Source: Liolophura sinensis
Lineage: Eukaryota; Mollusca; Polyplacophora; Chitonida; Chitonidae
Reading direction: 5' to 3'
DNA length: 64,000 nt
Assembly (NCBI RefSeq): GCF_032854445.1
Contig: NC_088295.1
Coordinates: 8,618,501 to 8,682,500 of the forward strand
Below, piece after piece: positions 54,038 to 63,524 of this stretch. Within the stretch, counting starts at the first letter, position 1. Each line of letters begins with the position of its first letter. The notes under the pieces were generated by a model. The model was not told the DNA's origin. It did no database searches and saw nothing but the letters and a program-made list of their open reading frames with translations. The position numbers were made by a program, and so were the translations under genes.

Positions 54038-57000
54038 AGCAATCATTTGACAGTGGGCAGAATTACACAGAAGGAAGGTCCTTTGTCTGACATTGCTTCT
54101 CATCAGAATACAATAAATCCCCACACAGCCTTTTAATGTCTACTATATTGTCCACTCCCCAGCATATCACTGCTGACAGCTAAATTAAGTTCACTCTTTA
54201 CTGTATTTTGAAAAACTCCAGACTATGACAATGTTTATTTATGTTAACCTTTACGTGTTCCCAAAGGAATGAACTTGACAAGCAATTTCATTTTTAACAT
54301 ACCTCATACACAGCAGAGATGAGCTCCACATTGTCAGTATGGTCTGTACCTCGGCTTGATGAGGAGCCACTGACAGAGCTGCTAGACTCTCCACCAACAT
54401 GGTTGGAGGTCCCCTGAAAAATGCAAGGTCAAAGGTTACAAAACTGATGACTCATGGCACAAAGTTAGATGTATAGACCACAACAATTTACTTTCTTGTA
54501 AAATTACCTTTACTCAGTACTGAATTACAACCCTTAAATTATATTCTTCTGTAAACGCTTGTGGATTTAGGGAATATGCAGCAAAAGATTGGTGTTTTTT
54601 GCCGTACTCAAGACTATTTCACTTATACGACAGCAGCCAGCATTACGGTGGGAGGAAAGTGGGCAGAGCCCGGCGGGGGGACCCACTCCATCATACACAC
54701 CATACATGTATCGAGTATTCCTGTCCCATTTCTATCAATACATGTACGTACATGTATTTTCCTTCTGACCACTATTTGCCCAGGTTAAGCTTTGTAAAGG
54801 CAGGGCATTTCAGAACTCCTCAATTCCATGACTCTCATACCATGACCATGCAACACACATGGCACAGGGAATTTTGATCAGCCCAAACACGAAAATAACA
54901 TTTCTATTTTGTCATTATATTCAACATGCTATGCCACGCCAGGGTTTGTGAATTAACAAAGACTATAATATACATGTATATGAAAGTGAAAACTGAAAGC
55001 CTCACAAATAATTGCTATCCACAGTTAAGTAATTCAACATTCATTACATACACTCTCCATTACCAGGCTTTTGACCAAGCCAAATACAACAATAAACGCT
55101 ATACATGTATCTTGGATGTAATGACAAAACCTGCAGGATAAAGTAACATATACTGTACATCCCCTGGATAATCAAGCTTTAACAGAATAGTTTATGGGTA
55201 TCAGTCATAAACATGTGTAATGGTTTCAAACTCGGGTCTCTGCAACCAAAGTCCAGTGCTCTACCAACTGAGCTAAAGGGAAATTCCCACTAGCTACTGC
55301 TAGTATAAGCACTGGAAAGCTTCTTGGAACCTGTTAGGTCAAGTCACCAGTGTAATGGTTGAAGGATTTCACTAAGTGGGTCACACAAGGATTCAAACTC
55401 AGTTCTCTACCAAGTGAGCTAAAGGGAAATTCCCACTAGCTACTGCTAGTATAGGCACTGGAGGCCGCTCCCCTTACCCATGTTTTCAATATAGCCTGGT
55501 TAAAGTTAACATTGTAGGGATGTAGGCATACTGCATGTATTTATAATGTATGCACTGCTCTACATCATTAGCCACCATCAGAAAATTTTGTACAGAAATC
55601 TTGAACAACACCAGCCTCACTGGGGTCAGGATCCAGCAGGAAGTGATGTCAGAAACCACTAATACGCCTCACTGGGGTCAGGATCCAGCAGGAAGTGATG
55701 TCAGAAACCACTAATACCTTCATCTAATGTAATCACAAGATGATTCCAACCAACACCTTTTTTTTTGTTTTGTTTTGTAGATGAAATGTTGATTAAATAG
55801 TACCACATAAAACACTAGAGGTGAGGCTAAGCCTAAATAAGCCTGCAAATATATACATTGCATAGACTTGAAAGATCAAGTTTGTCTAGCGGTGGCAGTG
55901 ATGTAAAGTAAGTGTAAAGAGTAGCACATGTGCTGCTACTGTGTAGGTAGGAGAATGGGAAGTATGTAGGAGAATGGGAAGTATAAGGTACTTTAATACA
56001 TCAGCCATTCTGTCAGGATGTCCAATTTAACATGAATTAACGGTTGTACATGTAAACCATGTTTCTTACAGAGAAATCCAACAAAAGCATCCATCTAGGA
56101 TAATATTGGTACCAGACTACATGCCCTTCCTAAACAAACTAGCGTTTAATGGATTAATTCACATGATATCACCCACATTCTACAAGTACAGCATGTGAGA
56201 CACTCAGAGTGTGGGGTCCGCTCATGCCAACATCACGCTCACAAGTTTCTGTTCAATTGATACTTTGAGGAGATCAAATGTTTGGTTTAAGTACCCTTAT
56301 ATAAGGTTGAGACAAATGGTAAAAAAAAAAATTAATAATACAAGATAATATTTAGAACGTTTGCAGTTTGATGCTTCATCACATACCATTAATATGATTG
56401 TTACAAGCATAAATTAAAAATATGGATGGCACATTCTAATCAGTACCAGACCCCAAATTCAACAATACTATCAGTCACTACAGATGCCAGGGTGGCAGTG
56501 ATGTTTTCAAAACATCAATCAACTTTTCCCACTGTAAAGATTACAAACAATTAACACACCACTGTGCTAAATGAAACACGGTCCAACATTATTCATTTGG
56601 AGCCATCCTTGGCCAAACAAAATTTTGCCACACCTAACGTCAGAGCAATCTCCAACTATTACCATTACCCTAATTCTTCAACCTTTTCAGCCGCCTCTGC
56701 AAACAATATGTTGATTCGGAGAGAACTATACAGTGTAGTGAAATAATATGCACAATTTTATAAAGCTTGCATCTTTAATGACACAAACAAATCATTTTAG
56801 CATCATTTTCATAATAACTGTATGCATAAATTCCACCGAAAAAAGTGCTTCAGTGGCTGAAAAGATGGAAGATTTACAGCAAACATACACTGAATCATTA
56901 AGACTTTTATCTCAGTGACATTGCTTGTAGTCTTTCAAAATTAGTGAGTGAGTGCTTGGGGTTTAATCTTTCACAATGAGATCACAAAGATATACAGTTG

Positions 57001-57435
57001 GAGCATTAAACCCTAGCCATTCATTTAAAATGAAAGTTATCGGATATTATTCCAAAATTTTCGGCTTTGTAAATGACAGTATCGGAGTAAAAAGTTTTAA
57101 TTTCGACAAATTTATGAAAGCTATAAATTATAACAAGTTATGAAGAGGGTTTTTGCATTGCTGAAAAACCGGGTATTCACCATAAGGTATTCCTTGCTAC
57201 TTGGCATCAACCGCGGGATTTACTGCGGAAAATAGAAACAAAGCTACAAAATCTATCGGTCCCGTGTTTACAACAGGGCAGCTGATTGACAAGTCACTGA
57301 CAGGCTGGAGACGAGAAAAAAAAAAACATTCATCTTTACCTCGACTTTTCGTTCGGTTGAAGTTGTTCGATTTCTCACCCCAAGAATCGGCTTTTCTTCA
57401 TCATTAAGTTCCTTTCTTATACCCAAAAAACTCAT
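29106..57435 (-). CDS. CLCN7: CLC-7-type lysosomal chloride/proton exchanger, complete, 23 coding exons
   Basis: Voltage-gated 2Cl-/1H+ antiporter of lysosomes; in vertebrates it works with OSTM1 (family knowledge). Joining 23 GT-AG exons gives 2370 nt, 789 residues plus stop (human about 805), with every phase consistent. Exons, high to low coordinate: 57435-57340, 54413-54303, 53658-53593, 52109-51977, 51137-51028, 50545-50402, 49909-49826, 49049-48891, 47840-47730, 47554-47500, 46918-46858, 46621-46483, 46122-46029, 41457-41288, 41011-40960, 40009-39882, 38910-38825, 36542-36410, 34541-34461, 32236-32144, 31791-31708, 30039-29959, 29204-29106. Seen: acidic dileucine-like EEKPIL near residue 14; first membrane helix near 100-122; GSGIS at 177-181 (family GSGIP); GKEGP with gating Glu221; [11 protein letters not shown] with proton Glu288; GLFIP at 484-488; two cytosolic CBS domains from about 600, ending [10 protein letters not shown]. 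The start is the first ATG of the exon carrying the sorting motif. A cag acceptor-like site 15 nt upstream allows a 5' noncoding exon. Confidence 0.96.
29464..29713. repeat. minisatellite, 36-bp unit, 7 copies, CLCN7 last intron
   Basis: Core gacatggctttcactttcac, then gttaagctggacacct. It lies about 260 bp upstream of the last coding exon. The unit is a multiple of three, so both strands are open; I treat this as incidental. Confidence 0.95.
30670..31342. repeat. minisatellite, 42-bp unit, 16 copies, CLCN7 intron 21
   Basis: Core aaagtgctcatccagtgact, then ctttctgtacactgttcaatac. Highly homogeneous. Frames of about 250 codons are open on both strands because the unit is 14 codons with no stop in those frames. 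Confidence 0.97.
32384..32475. repeat. purine-rich 20-bp short array
   Basis: Three units of about 20 bp (gatgagaaatgaggagggag-like) grading into (ggga)n. The strand is almost purely purine. It lies in CLCN7 intron 19. Confidence 0.85.
32706..34190. repeat. minisatellite, 37-bp unit, about 40 copies, CLCN7 intron 19
   Basis: Core accacagtgtacatgtctgt, then ggctggttgtgattggt. From about 33890 to 34190 the array becomes a 74-bp dimer (one unit with ggctgcttg, one with atgtctctggttg) repeated four times. It ends in an inverted partial unit at 34199-34220. Confidence 0.97.
34151..34220. repeat. 22-bp perfect inverted repeat at the end of the 37-bp array
   Basis: 34151-34172 (tgtgataggtaccacagtgt plus ac) is the exact reverse complement of 34199-34220, separated by 26 bp. 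It could form a stable hairpin in DNA or in the CLCN7 pre-mRNA. Confidence 0.95.
35425..36092. repeat. minisatellite, about 70-bp unit, about 10 copies, CLCN7 intron 18
   Basis: Core ggtggaaggcaagtggtctt, then cagcccacttcacatattgaggaagtctcccatctgtgacacatcata. Two units (near 35940 and 36060) lack about 25 bp, including ggaaggcaagt. Confidence 0.95.
36095..36260 (-). mobile_element. tRNA-derived SINE (third family)
   Basis: On the minus strand, tgaccaagtggttaaggcc looks like a tRNA-Ser-type A box. About 40 nt later gtgggttctacccc resembles a B box, followed by a non-tRNA body. It is only one copy here, so the boundaries are approximate. Confidence 0.45.
36870..38824 (-). repeat. array of about 21 copies of CLCN7 exon 17 plus its 5' splice site
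   Basis: Units of 90-94 bp abut the true exon 17 (38910-38825). Each copies the exon from about ATCTAC onward, including the codons for [18 protein letters not shown] and the donor CAG|GTGAGTAC, then 25-30 bp of intron. The copies lack the GACATGC present in the true exon and lack its pyrimidine tract. The units nearest the exon are almost identical; those below about 37200 are more diverged. In the exon frame the donor reads AGG TGA, so retaining any copy would end translation. Confidence 0.95.
39402..39620 (-). mobile_element. SINE-B copy, truncated
   Basis: Contains ccagccttatggtggaagc, cccacgaccatctgcaggtt, gccagcatgagctcaacttg and gagaggcacctgggtcat in the order of the SINE at 50566-50812. 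The tail half before the first block is lost. Confidence 0.75.
42502..45982. repeat. minisatellite, 25-bp unit, about 126 copies, CLCN7 intron 13
   Basis: Core tgacatgtggtcattctgta, then tagtc or tgtaggc variants, over 3.1 kb of repeat plus an inserted SINE. A 548-bp higher-order duplication is visible: 43255-43600 is repeated at 43803-44150 with the same rare variants (ccaatctg, ttctttgtag, 23-bp unit ctgacgtggtc). The array begins about 50 bp past the exon 13 donor and fills most of the intron. Confidence 0.97.
44953..45280 (-). mobile_element. SINE-A insertion inside the 25-bp array
   Basis: 328 bp unlike the array, reading on the minus strand from gggaccggtagatccagg to the tail cactcactcact. 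Both flanks are gtggtcattctg (44941-44952 and 45281-45292), consistent with a 12-bp target-site duplication, although the array itself also supplies that word. It matches the element at 59167-59510 but lacks its 5' tRNA-like head. Confidence 0.85.
46345..46405 (+). mobile_element. decayed SINE-B fragment
   Basis: The minus strand reads cccagcattatggtgaaaga and then gagaaaacccactaccat, recognisable as the middle of SINE-B. The orientation is opposite to the copies at 39402 and 50566. Confidence 0.5.
47165..47260 (+). mobile_element. SINE-B copy with internal deletion, showing its tRNA-like head
   Basis: Begins gggacctccgtggcccagtt-ggttagc, a tRNA-type A-box head, and continues aatgacccaggagc. 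It jumps to the tail taaaacaccaatgaaataaa. The middle of the element, present at 50566-50812, is missing. Confidence 0.75.
49290..49480. repeat. dispersed repeat, related to 56655-56850 and 31395-31550
   Basis: caaatcatttttagcgtcat (minus strand), gcatctttaatga and the attagggta end recur in inverted order at 56655-56850. Parts (cataaattccac-gaaa, aggtt-gag-attaggg) recur at 31395-31550. No coding potential; probably a MITE family of unknown class. Confidence 0.5.
50566..50812 (-). mobile_element. SINE-B, near full length, abutting the exon 6 acceptor of CLCN7
   Basis: On the plus strand it runs from the tail (ttatttatttatttgattgg-tgttttacgcc) through ccagcattatggtgggagg and ggaaactcatgcccatccac to gtgggaggctcctcggtcat. 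On the minus strand the SINE is in the same sense as CLCN7 and its aaataaataaat tail ends about 20 nt before the ttttcag acceptor of exon 6. Confidence 0.85.
51185..51480. repeat. degenerate 18-21-bp array, CLCN7 intron 4
   Basis: Units of the type ttacaccatgatgtcagaat with many substitutions and indels, starting about 50 bp upstream of exon 5 (minus strand). Confidence 0.8.
52163..52910. repeat. minisatellite, 40-bp unit, about 18 copies, CLCN7 intron 3
   Basis: Core ggactattataactgttata, then ctagccccagcataaacctg. It ends about 50 bp upstream of the exon 4 acceptor on the minus strand. The copies above 52790 are diverged or shortened. Confidence 0.96.
53142..53578. mobile_element. second MITE-like element with TTAAAGGAGAAG ends
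   Basis: Begins TTAAAGGAGAAGAAAACTTA and ends AATCTTCTCCTTTAA. The outer 12 bases are perfect inverted complements and include TTAA at each border. 437 bp, no coding capacity. The ends match the element at 2430-2962, though the interiors differ. Confidence 0.65.
53959..54031. repeat. (TA)n microsatellite, CLCN7 intron 2
   Basis: About 36 TA dinucleotides between catg and cacataagc. Confidence 0.98.
54587..54700 (-). mobile_element. SINE-B 3' half
   Basis: ttggtgttttttgccgtact, tatttcacttatacgacag, ccagcattacggtgggagg and ggcagagcccggcggg follow the SINE-B order, then the match stops. It lies in CLCN7 intron 1. Confidence 0.7.
55215..55465 (-). mobile_element. tRNA-like repeat in two tandem partial copies (fourth SINE-like family)
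   Basis: The minus strand reads tttagctcagttggtagagc, a typical tRNA D arm, then an anticodon-like stem-loop (loop ctttggt) and gacccgagtttgaaacc, like a decayed T arm. The block tagctactgctagtata precedes each copy. The second copy (55395-55465) has lost the anticodon region. A working tRNA is unlikely: the T arm is mismatched and no acceptor stem closes. Confidence 0.5.
55614..55717. repeat. two-copy tandem duplication, 52-bp unit
   Basis: gcctcactggggtcaggatc plus 32 further bases, repeated at once without a visible difference, in CLCN7 intron 1. Lack of divergence suggests a recent event. Confidence 0.95.
56655..56850. repeat. dispersed repeat, inverted partner of 49290-49480
   Basis: Contains accctaattcttcaacctt, gcttgcatctttaatgacac and aaatcattttagcatcattt in the order expected from the minus strand of 49290-49480. 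It lies in CLCN7 intron 1. Confidence 0.5.
56944..56972 (-). mobile_element. SINE-A tail fragment
   Basis: gtgagtgagtgcttggggtt-taatc, identical to the tail of SINE-A, with no body attached. Confidence 0.55.
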
Positions 57436-57756
57436 CCCCACATTTAAAGCTGAAATGGAATAAATGAAATTGTTTGTGTAAAATACCCTCCTCAATTCCT
57501 ACACTCGCCACTACATGACATGTGACTATGAGTGGCTGCAGGCAAAACCATCATTGCTCTAAAGATACGAAATGCATTCCTCACGTTTTTGTGTAAATAA
57601 GCTACATGACATACACAGAAAAAATATGACTAAATGTTGATGTCACTGTAACAAATGCAGTGTAATCAGAAACAATTTCTGCTCAATGTCTAAATCCAAT
57701 GTCTACTTCATTTCATGGTCAAACATTTGAATAGACCCACCTGCAACAAACCAGAC
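57436..57756. promoter_or_regulatory. head-to-head intergenic region, candidate bidirectional promoter of CLCN7 and POLR3E
   Basis: Only 321 bp separate the CLCN7 start codon (minus strand) from the POLR3E start codon (plus strand), so both 5' untranslated regions and core promoters must lie here or overlap the partner gene. I see no convincing TATA box. A pyrimidine-rich cag at 57451-57453 (minus strand) could be a splice acceptor for a CLCN7 5' noncoding exon, which would put its transcription start further right, inside or beyond the POLR3E start. Promoter activity is inferred from geometry only. Confidence 0.5.
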
Positions 57757-60700
57757 ATGGCTGACGACGAAGACCCGGTCGTTCACGAGGTGAACCCTTG
57801 GCTCTGTTTACTCGCATTATTTTAATGTTAACCTGTTGCGCCATAGAAATATGCAGCTTCCTTACAATTGCATAGGGTAGAAATGGAAAGACAAATGTGG
57901 ATTCTAATTGTCGTATAGAACCTCGAAAAGTTTCTAGAGTACCCACGTGTTGTTGTTGTCTGTTATTGTGACCTAAATGATTGCACATGTTCTCATCACC
58001 TTAATCGTGGTTTATGTCAGAATGTTTAACTTCCAGCACTCAGACTCTCAGTCACAATAAAGCACACCCTACAAGTAACTCATCATAAATATGGGATGTG
58101 ACCTCCGTAGGTTTAGTATTTGCTTTCTTGCCTTCAACAAGTTACATACACACAAGAAAAAATGTTAGGTCAACAGACTGTTTACCATAAGTTACAAGCT
58201 CCTCCTGATCACCCACCCCCACGGCTCCCCTCACTTGCCTAGATGCTGCACCAACCAGTTGCTCACATGTTAACAAATGGGTTTTATATCTATTTGATTG
58301 ATGGTTAACCCTGTGTTGAAGAATTTTGTAAGAGGTAGCGCAGATGAATATTTATTGATGGGATGATTAACAGCTCAGGATTTGATCTGACTGGCAGTAA
58401 GGAACCTAAGCATTGTAAAGAAATAACTGGACAGGCCAAGAAGGTTATTAATCAACTGTTTTTTTTTTAATTTTACGATGCTTCCTTTAGGGGTGAATGG
58501 GGTCAATCCATGACTGTGCAAGCGCCAGTCAGAATATAAAAGGGAGTCATCCTGGGCTATGTAAGAAGGGGTGTCATAGATATGGGTGAAGGAAACTAAA
58601 GGTCAGGCAGTAAACCACTTCCCTCCTGATGACTGGTGTACAAAAAATCGAAAGGCTTAACTTAGCTCAAAATTCTTAGTCACATGCGAAGGTGGCTAGA
58701 AGGGAACAAATACAGCTTTAAACGTAACATGAGCCCCAGTTTTTGAAGTTTACATATTGATTTCAGAAAAGTAGGAATAATTAGCTTCTAACAGCAAGTG
58801 AAGGTTTTTTCAAAGGTTACAAACTACTGTTACTCATCTGTTTTGTTGTTGTTTAGCTTTTTTAAAATTTTCATGTTTTTGCGTTATTTGTAGATAGTAA
58901 TTTAATTTATTTCTGCTTTGAAGCCAATTTAATAATTATCACCATGGACTGTACCAAGCAGACTTATGTAAGGTGGCCATATATCCGGCTGTTGTAAGCT
59001 GGCTATGCTTTAGACAGTTTACGTTTGTGAAACAACCTGGTCAGTTTTTTTTCGCAGCCAGTTTAAGATGGTCAGCTAAATGATCCTAAGTCGACTAACA
59101 GTCCCTATACGGCTACAGAAATTTTGCCAAACATGCCCCAAACTTCAACATCAAGCGTACCATCCCTGATATCACAGTTGGTAGAGTGTCTGTTTCGGTG
59201 GCAGTCAGTCATAGGTCGGGTCACACCTAAAACCTTAGAAAAGGGGAAGTTGTAACTTCCTCGCTTGGCATTCAGCTTTAAGCGGGTAGTGCAACGACTG
59301 ATTGACCCATATCAGTATAATGCCCCGGGCAATGCGGCTTACTTGCCTTCAGTAAGTCATCTCAGTGAAGCAGCACTAGATAAAAGAGCTGTGGAAATCC
59401 ATCCTGCAACAATGAGGCACATTACATACACTCTAAGGACTCCTTCGTCGTCATATGATTGAAAAATTTAAGAACGATGTGAACCCAAGGCACTCACTCA
59501 CCCACTCAACATCAAGCAGCAGCCAAACTAATGAATTATGGGTAGTAACCTGGTAAAGGGCAGCCATTGGTTCAGTGGGATCTTTCCAGATTCCTTCACC
59601 CTTATGTCCAACTGCAGCCATATGTTCATGGTGAAATATTCTAGTTGCTAGCTCTGGTTTGAGTGGCACGGCCAATACCTTGTTTTGAAATGGCCTTATA
59701 ACCAAATAAAAAAATGCATAGCGAAGAAAAGAGCTCAACTGAATGGATAGACAGATTTTTAGTTGTCTTTGTGGCCATTTTCTATGCACTGTTCCACAAC
59801 AAGTATCAGTCAGGGCAATGCTTGTCATTGTAATGTCATTAACGCTTACCAGTAAGCAACAGATTTAGATTACTTGTGTCTTGTTCATTTAATCATTATT
59901 TTTGTGGGATTATTTTTAGGTTGATGTTTACCTGTCAAAGAGCTTATCTGAGAGCCTTTACGTATTTCAGGTGAGTCTAACCTCAGCCATTGTTATTATC
60001 ATTTCTTGCTGTCCCTGTGGCCACGTTTACCACTCATAAGGTCAAACCTAAATCGGGACATTTCCAAACAAAAATCAGATTTGTGCTCTTGGCCAGTTTC
60101 TACTTGTTGTCCTCCATACAAAGGAATTACTAAAGGCAGATAATTTTGTAATTGAGTGTAAATTTTCATGGCATAGATTTTGGATGAGCAACATGCTGAC
60201 TGAACTAGTGCGCTTTTGAATAATTTATGACCGGCTGTTTGATTTTTATTTTTTATTTTGTGGCTCATTTTTACATAAACTAACCAGATAAACTACCTAT
60301 TTTTAGCTCATCTGTATAAAGTACAGGCGTAGCTTATGTCGTACCTTGAGCGTCAGCATCCAATAATAGGGAAAGCAATGCTAAACATAATGTTAGGGGT
60401 GGTGTCTTAAAAAGTACTGCAGGTATTGAGCTCAGGGTTTGCAGACATGTAGAGTACAACAGCACCAGGGGGATATTTCATCGATGATTGGGGGTGTGCA
60501 TATTAAGTACCATAAATTACTGAATTCCTGACTTAGTGTATCGTGTATTAGAATCAGTGTTAAACAGAATGTTAGTGTTGGTGTCTTAAAGAGTATTATA
60601 TGTATTGACCTGAAGTTTTCCGTGCATGTAAAGCACAGTGACACAGTGGGGCTGTTCCTGTTCCATCACTGATGCTCTGAGAGCATATTAATTTACTGTG

Positions 60701-63524
60701 AATTACCAAATTCATGATTTCAGTTCTTTAAGTAATCACCTGAAGTTTTGCAGTAATGTGTTCCATACAGGCGAACTCTGTTAGCCTTGCTACCAATTCT
60801 AAGTTTAAGTTGTTAAACTTCATGGTTAGATAATAAATTTGTATCAAACTGCCAATGTTGAATTATGATCTTTGCATTAATTGTGCGTTTGTGTGACTTT
60901 GCAGTATCCTGTTCGTCCAGCACATTTGCCTTATGATGACATTGACCTGTTAACCGCAAGGGTCAAACCTAAGCAGCAGAAGGTTTGTAGTGAAATATAC
61001 GTCATTGATTAAATATGGTTCTAACCTTCCTTAGGCCATAAGTTTGAAATGTTAAATCTGATTGCCTTTAAGCTTGTTAAACCAGGTTTAATAGATAGAT
61101 GGACTTCAGGTTAATGTTTCTGAGCTGCTTTCATGTCTTAAAGTTGTTTTTATTTCAGAATGTACCAGTCTTAGATTTTTACCAGTTAAGATTTACATTT
61201 GACTTAGATCCAATTTGGTTTTGTCCTGTTAGGTATTGTAAATGACTACTCTGATTGTGTGTACACTTGTTCTTCAGGTTGAGCTGGAACTTGGTGTGAA
61301 CAGCGAAGGGAACAATTACTGTGTTAGTAAAGGAGAGCAGCTGGCCCTAAATGTGGATGGGTCAGAATATACTCATGAACCACAAGGTCGCTTCTTTAAG
61401 AGGTCAGTTTGTTAAGCATGGGCTGTTATTTCATGTCATTTTGGGCCATTGAATAGTATCTTCAATATGGTTTATACTTGTAGACTTTGTGGTGTGTGTT
61501 AAATTCTTTGTCAGTTTTAGGTCCTGTTTGAGATGTGACATAAATGCATTGAACGACAGTCATCTGCTGAACGGGTGGTTCAGTTGAGAATGGAGGACTG
61601 CAGTTGCTTTTTAGAATTTCCATTTTTGGTGTTAATCTTCTCAGTGATGGATATGAGAAAAATTATTAATTTTTCGTTTTTAAATTGATTTATGAGCTGT
61701 GCTTACATGAAGCTGTCAGTGTTGAGTTACAACATGTCAGTGCCCTCAGGGGTAATATTTCAAATCAGATGTTGCTGTTTTTTACTTGGTCTACCATTGT
61801 TATGTGATCTTCAAGGCATGGGAAATATGTTAAGCTAATGTAATCTTTTAAATGTTCAGTTCTCCAAATTCTTCTGTTTTGTATCAGCAATGTGTATGAC
61901 AAGCAGGTCTTGTCTTCAACACCACAGGCAGGCGACACAAGCAAATATGCTATTGGATTATTAAAAGATGGTATGTACATTTACACGAATTTTCTCTACT
62001 CTGAAGTCTGCTAAAATAGAGATGAGTTTCAAGTTCTTGAATCTAGATAACCAATGTATTTGTTGTATAGTTTACATGTACATATATCTCAGGTTGTGCT
62101 GTGTATCAAATTGTGTTGTGAAGTGTGTATGACATTCATCGTTTAGTAAGGTGAGATGAATCTTTTTGTAAATAAGGATAATGAATTATGTATTTCAAAG
62201 TTTTTCATTGTTATTTCAAAATTTGTTAACTCTGATAATATACGATTGTTGGAAATGTACCTACAATGTAATTTCTCTATCTTAATTTTATTTATAGGAG
62301 AGCTTCACTTGACACCTGTGCATGGAATCCTTCAACTCAAACCTACCTTTTCCTACTTGGACAAAGCTGATGCCAAACACAAGAATGATCAGGCAGCTCT
62401 TGATCCCGGTAAGGTCCAGTTAACAAACGTCAAAAGATACCCAAATGTTTTAGTTGTTAAAATATCAGATGTCGCTGATGTCTTAGGTATTTAATTAAAC
62501 ACAAGATCAAAAGTAAGTACCTCCTATTACAAAGATAATTGTGGAAAATTTTCTGGGAAATGAGATGGCTCTGGTTAATTTTGTTACTGAATAACAGTAA
62601 GCATATTTACATGTAAATAACTTCAGGTGCTTGACTTCTGCCAATCAACCATACACCCCTACTTTATCAAGTTTATGGATATGAGAACAAAATCAAAAAG
62701 GCTACGGGCATATCAAATTGGTATTTAAATAGAAAGTCTAGATGTTACTGCAGTAGAAAGCCTTCTGATTTCCACATTATAACAATATTTATATGAAAAC
62801 TAGGTCAAAGGAAGGGAATTCAGTAGAAATTCTGTTGGCAGGCCATGGGCATTATTTCCTAATTTGCAAAGTTAAATGCATTATGAATTGAGGGTCAAAG
62901 GGCATGTTATACATGTACCTCCATGTTGAAGAATAAAACACATGTATCTGTCTATTTGACTATTGTAAAGTGAAAATCACATCCCTCTCAGGTTATACCA
63001 AAGACTTCTGAAATGGTGCTTGTTAGTGCCTCAGCACTGAGAGTGTTATAGAGCAAGGAAACAGGACTGGTTGGGCTGTTGTCAATATAATGTGACTGGG
63101 TGGGGTGTCATGTAGGGTGTCTGGCAGCATGGACTACCCCTGCTACAAGAAGACACTCTATACAGTGTATGTACACACACGTAATGACTCGTCAGTGTCA
63201 CATGACTGAATAATTGTTAAGTGCTGCGTTAAACCTCAAGCATATATACATCCTTCTCTTTACAGTAAAGAAACCTGTCTCTATAAAAGACATTTGGAGT
63301 TTAATAAAGTATGCCACACAGGCCAAATCCATCCTCCACTATCACATGTTACCTTGTCAGGTGAGAACTCACAGGACGAGGAGGAAGAGGTAAAGGCCGT
63401 GACTGTGAAGTTTGCTCGCCCAGAATCTGCTGAAGCCAAAGCAAGAAGAATGGCATCATATGATTACATCCAGGGAAAGAGAGCAGAGGAGGCTTGGGTG
63501 CATGTGTCCTACCATCTGCCCCAT
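57757..63524 (+). CDS. POLR3E: RNA polymerase III subunit RPC5, 5' seven coding exons (gene continues past right edge)
   Basis: RPC5 pairs with RPC4 (POLR3D) as the TFIIF-like heterodimer of RNA polymerase III in the nucleus (family knowledge). Coding exons seen: 57757-57789, 59920-59970, 60905-60982, 61278-61402, 61888-61970, 62298-62408, 63361-63524. All have AG/GT borders and phases that join. The product starts MADDEDPVVHE, then VDVYLSKSLSESLYVFQ, YPVRPAHLPYDDIDLL, KGEQLALNVDG, GELHLTPVHGILQLKP, FSYLDKADAKH and an acidic ENSQDEEEEV stretch before KFARPESAEAKARR. This follows the order of the vertebrate N-terminal half closely. Exon 7 ends ...SYHLPH before GTAAGATC, and its 3' end is then tandemly repeated to the window edge. 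The remaining two thirds or so of the protein must lie to the right. The first intron is 2.1 kb and contains a SINE. The gene is head to head with CLCN7. Confidence 0.95.
57790..59919 (+). other. POLR3E intron 1
   Basis: 2.1 kb between GAG|GTGAAC and atttttag|GTTGAT. Apart from SINE-A at 59167-59510 I see no element or alternative exon with support. Confidence 0.7.
59167..59510 (+). mobile_element. SINE-A, near full length with tRNA-like head, in POLR3E intron 1
   Basis: Begins tatcacagttggtagagtgt (A-box-like), then about 35 nt later aggtcgggtcacacc (B-box-like). The body aagttgtaacttcctcgctt ... cttcgtcgtcatatgattga matches 44953-45280 on the opposite strand, and the tail is gcactcactcacccactc. 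The 65-codon open frame inside it is not a gene. Confidence 0.8.

Noticed and set aside
53727-54124. Frames rich in alternating Ile-Tyr around 53960-54030
   Set aside because: Translation of a (TA)n microsatellite.
55215-55330. Possible tRNA gene on the minus strand (gctcagttggtagagc, loop with ttg)
   Set aside because: The D arm is good, but the anticodon stem and T arm are mismatched and no acceptor stem pairs. A partial copy follows at once, as expected of a SINE-like repeat.
59265-59462. 65-codon plus-strand frame starting MAFSFKRVVQRLIDPYQYN and its near twin on the minus strand at 45000-45203
   Set aside because: Both lie within copies of SINE-A; the similarity reflects the repeat, not a protein family.
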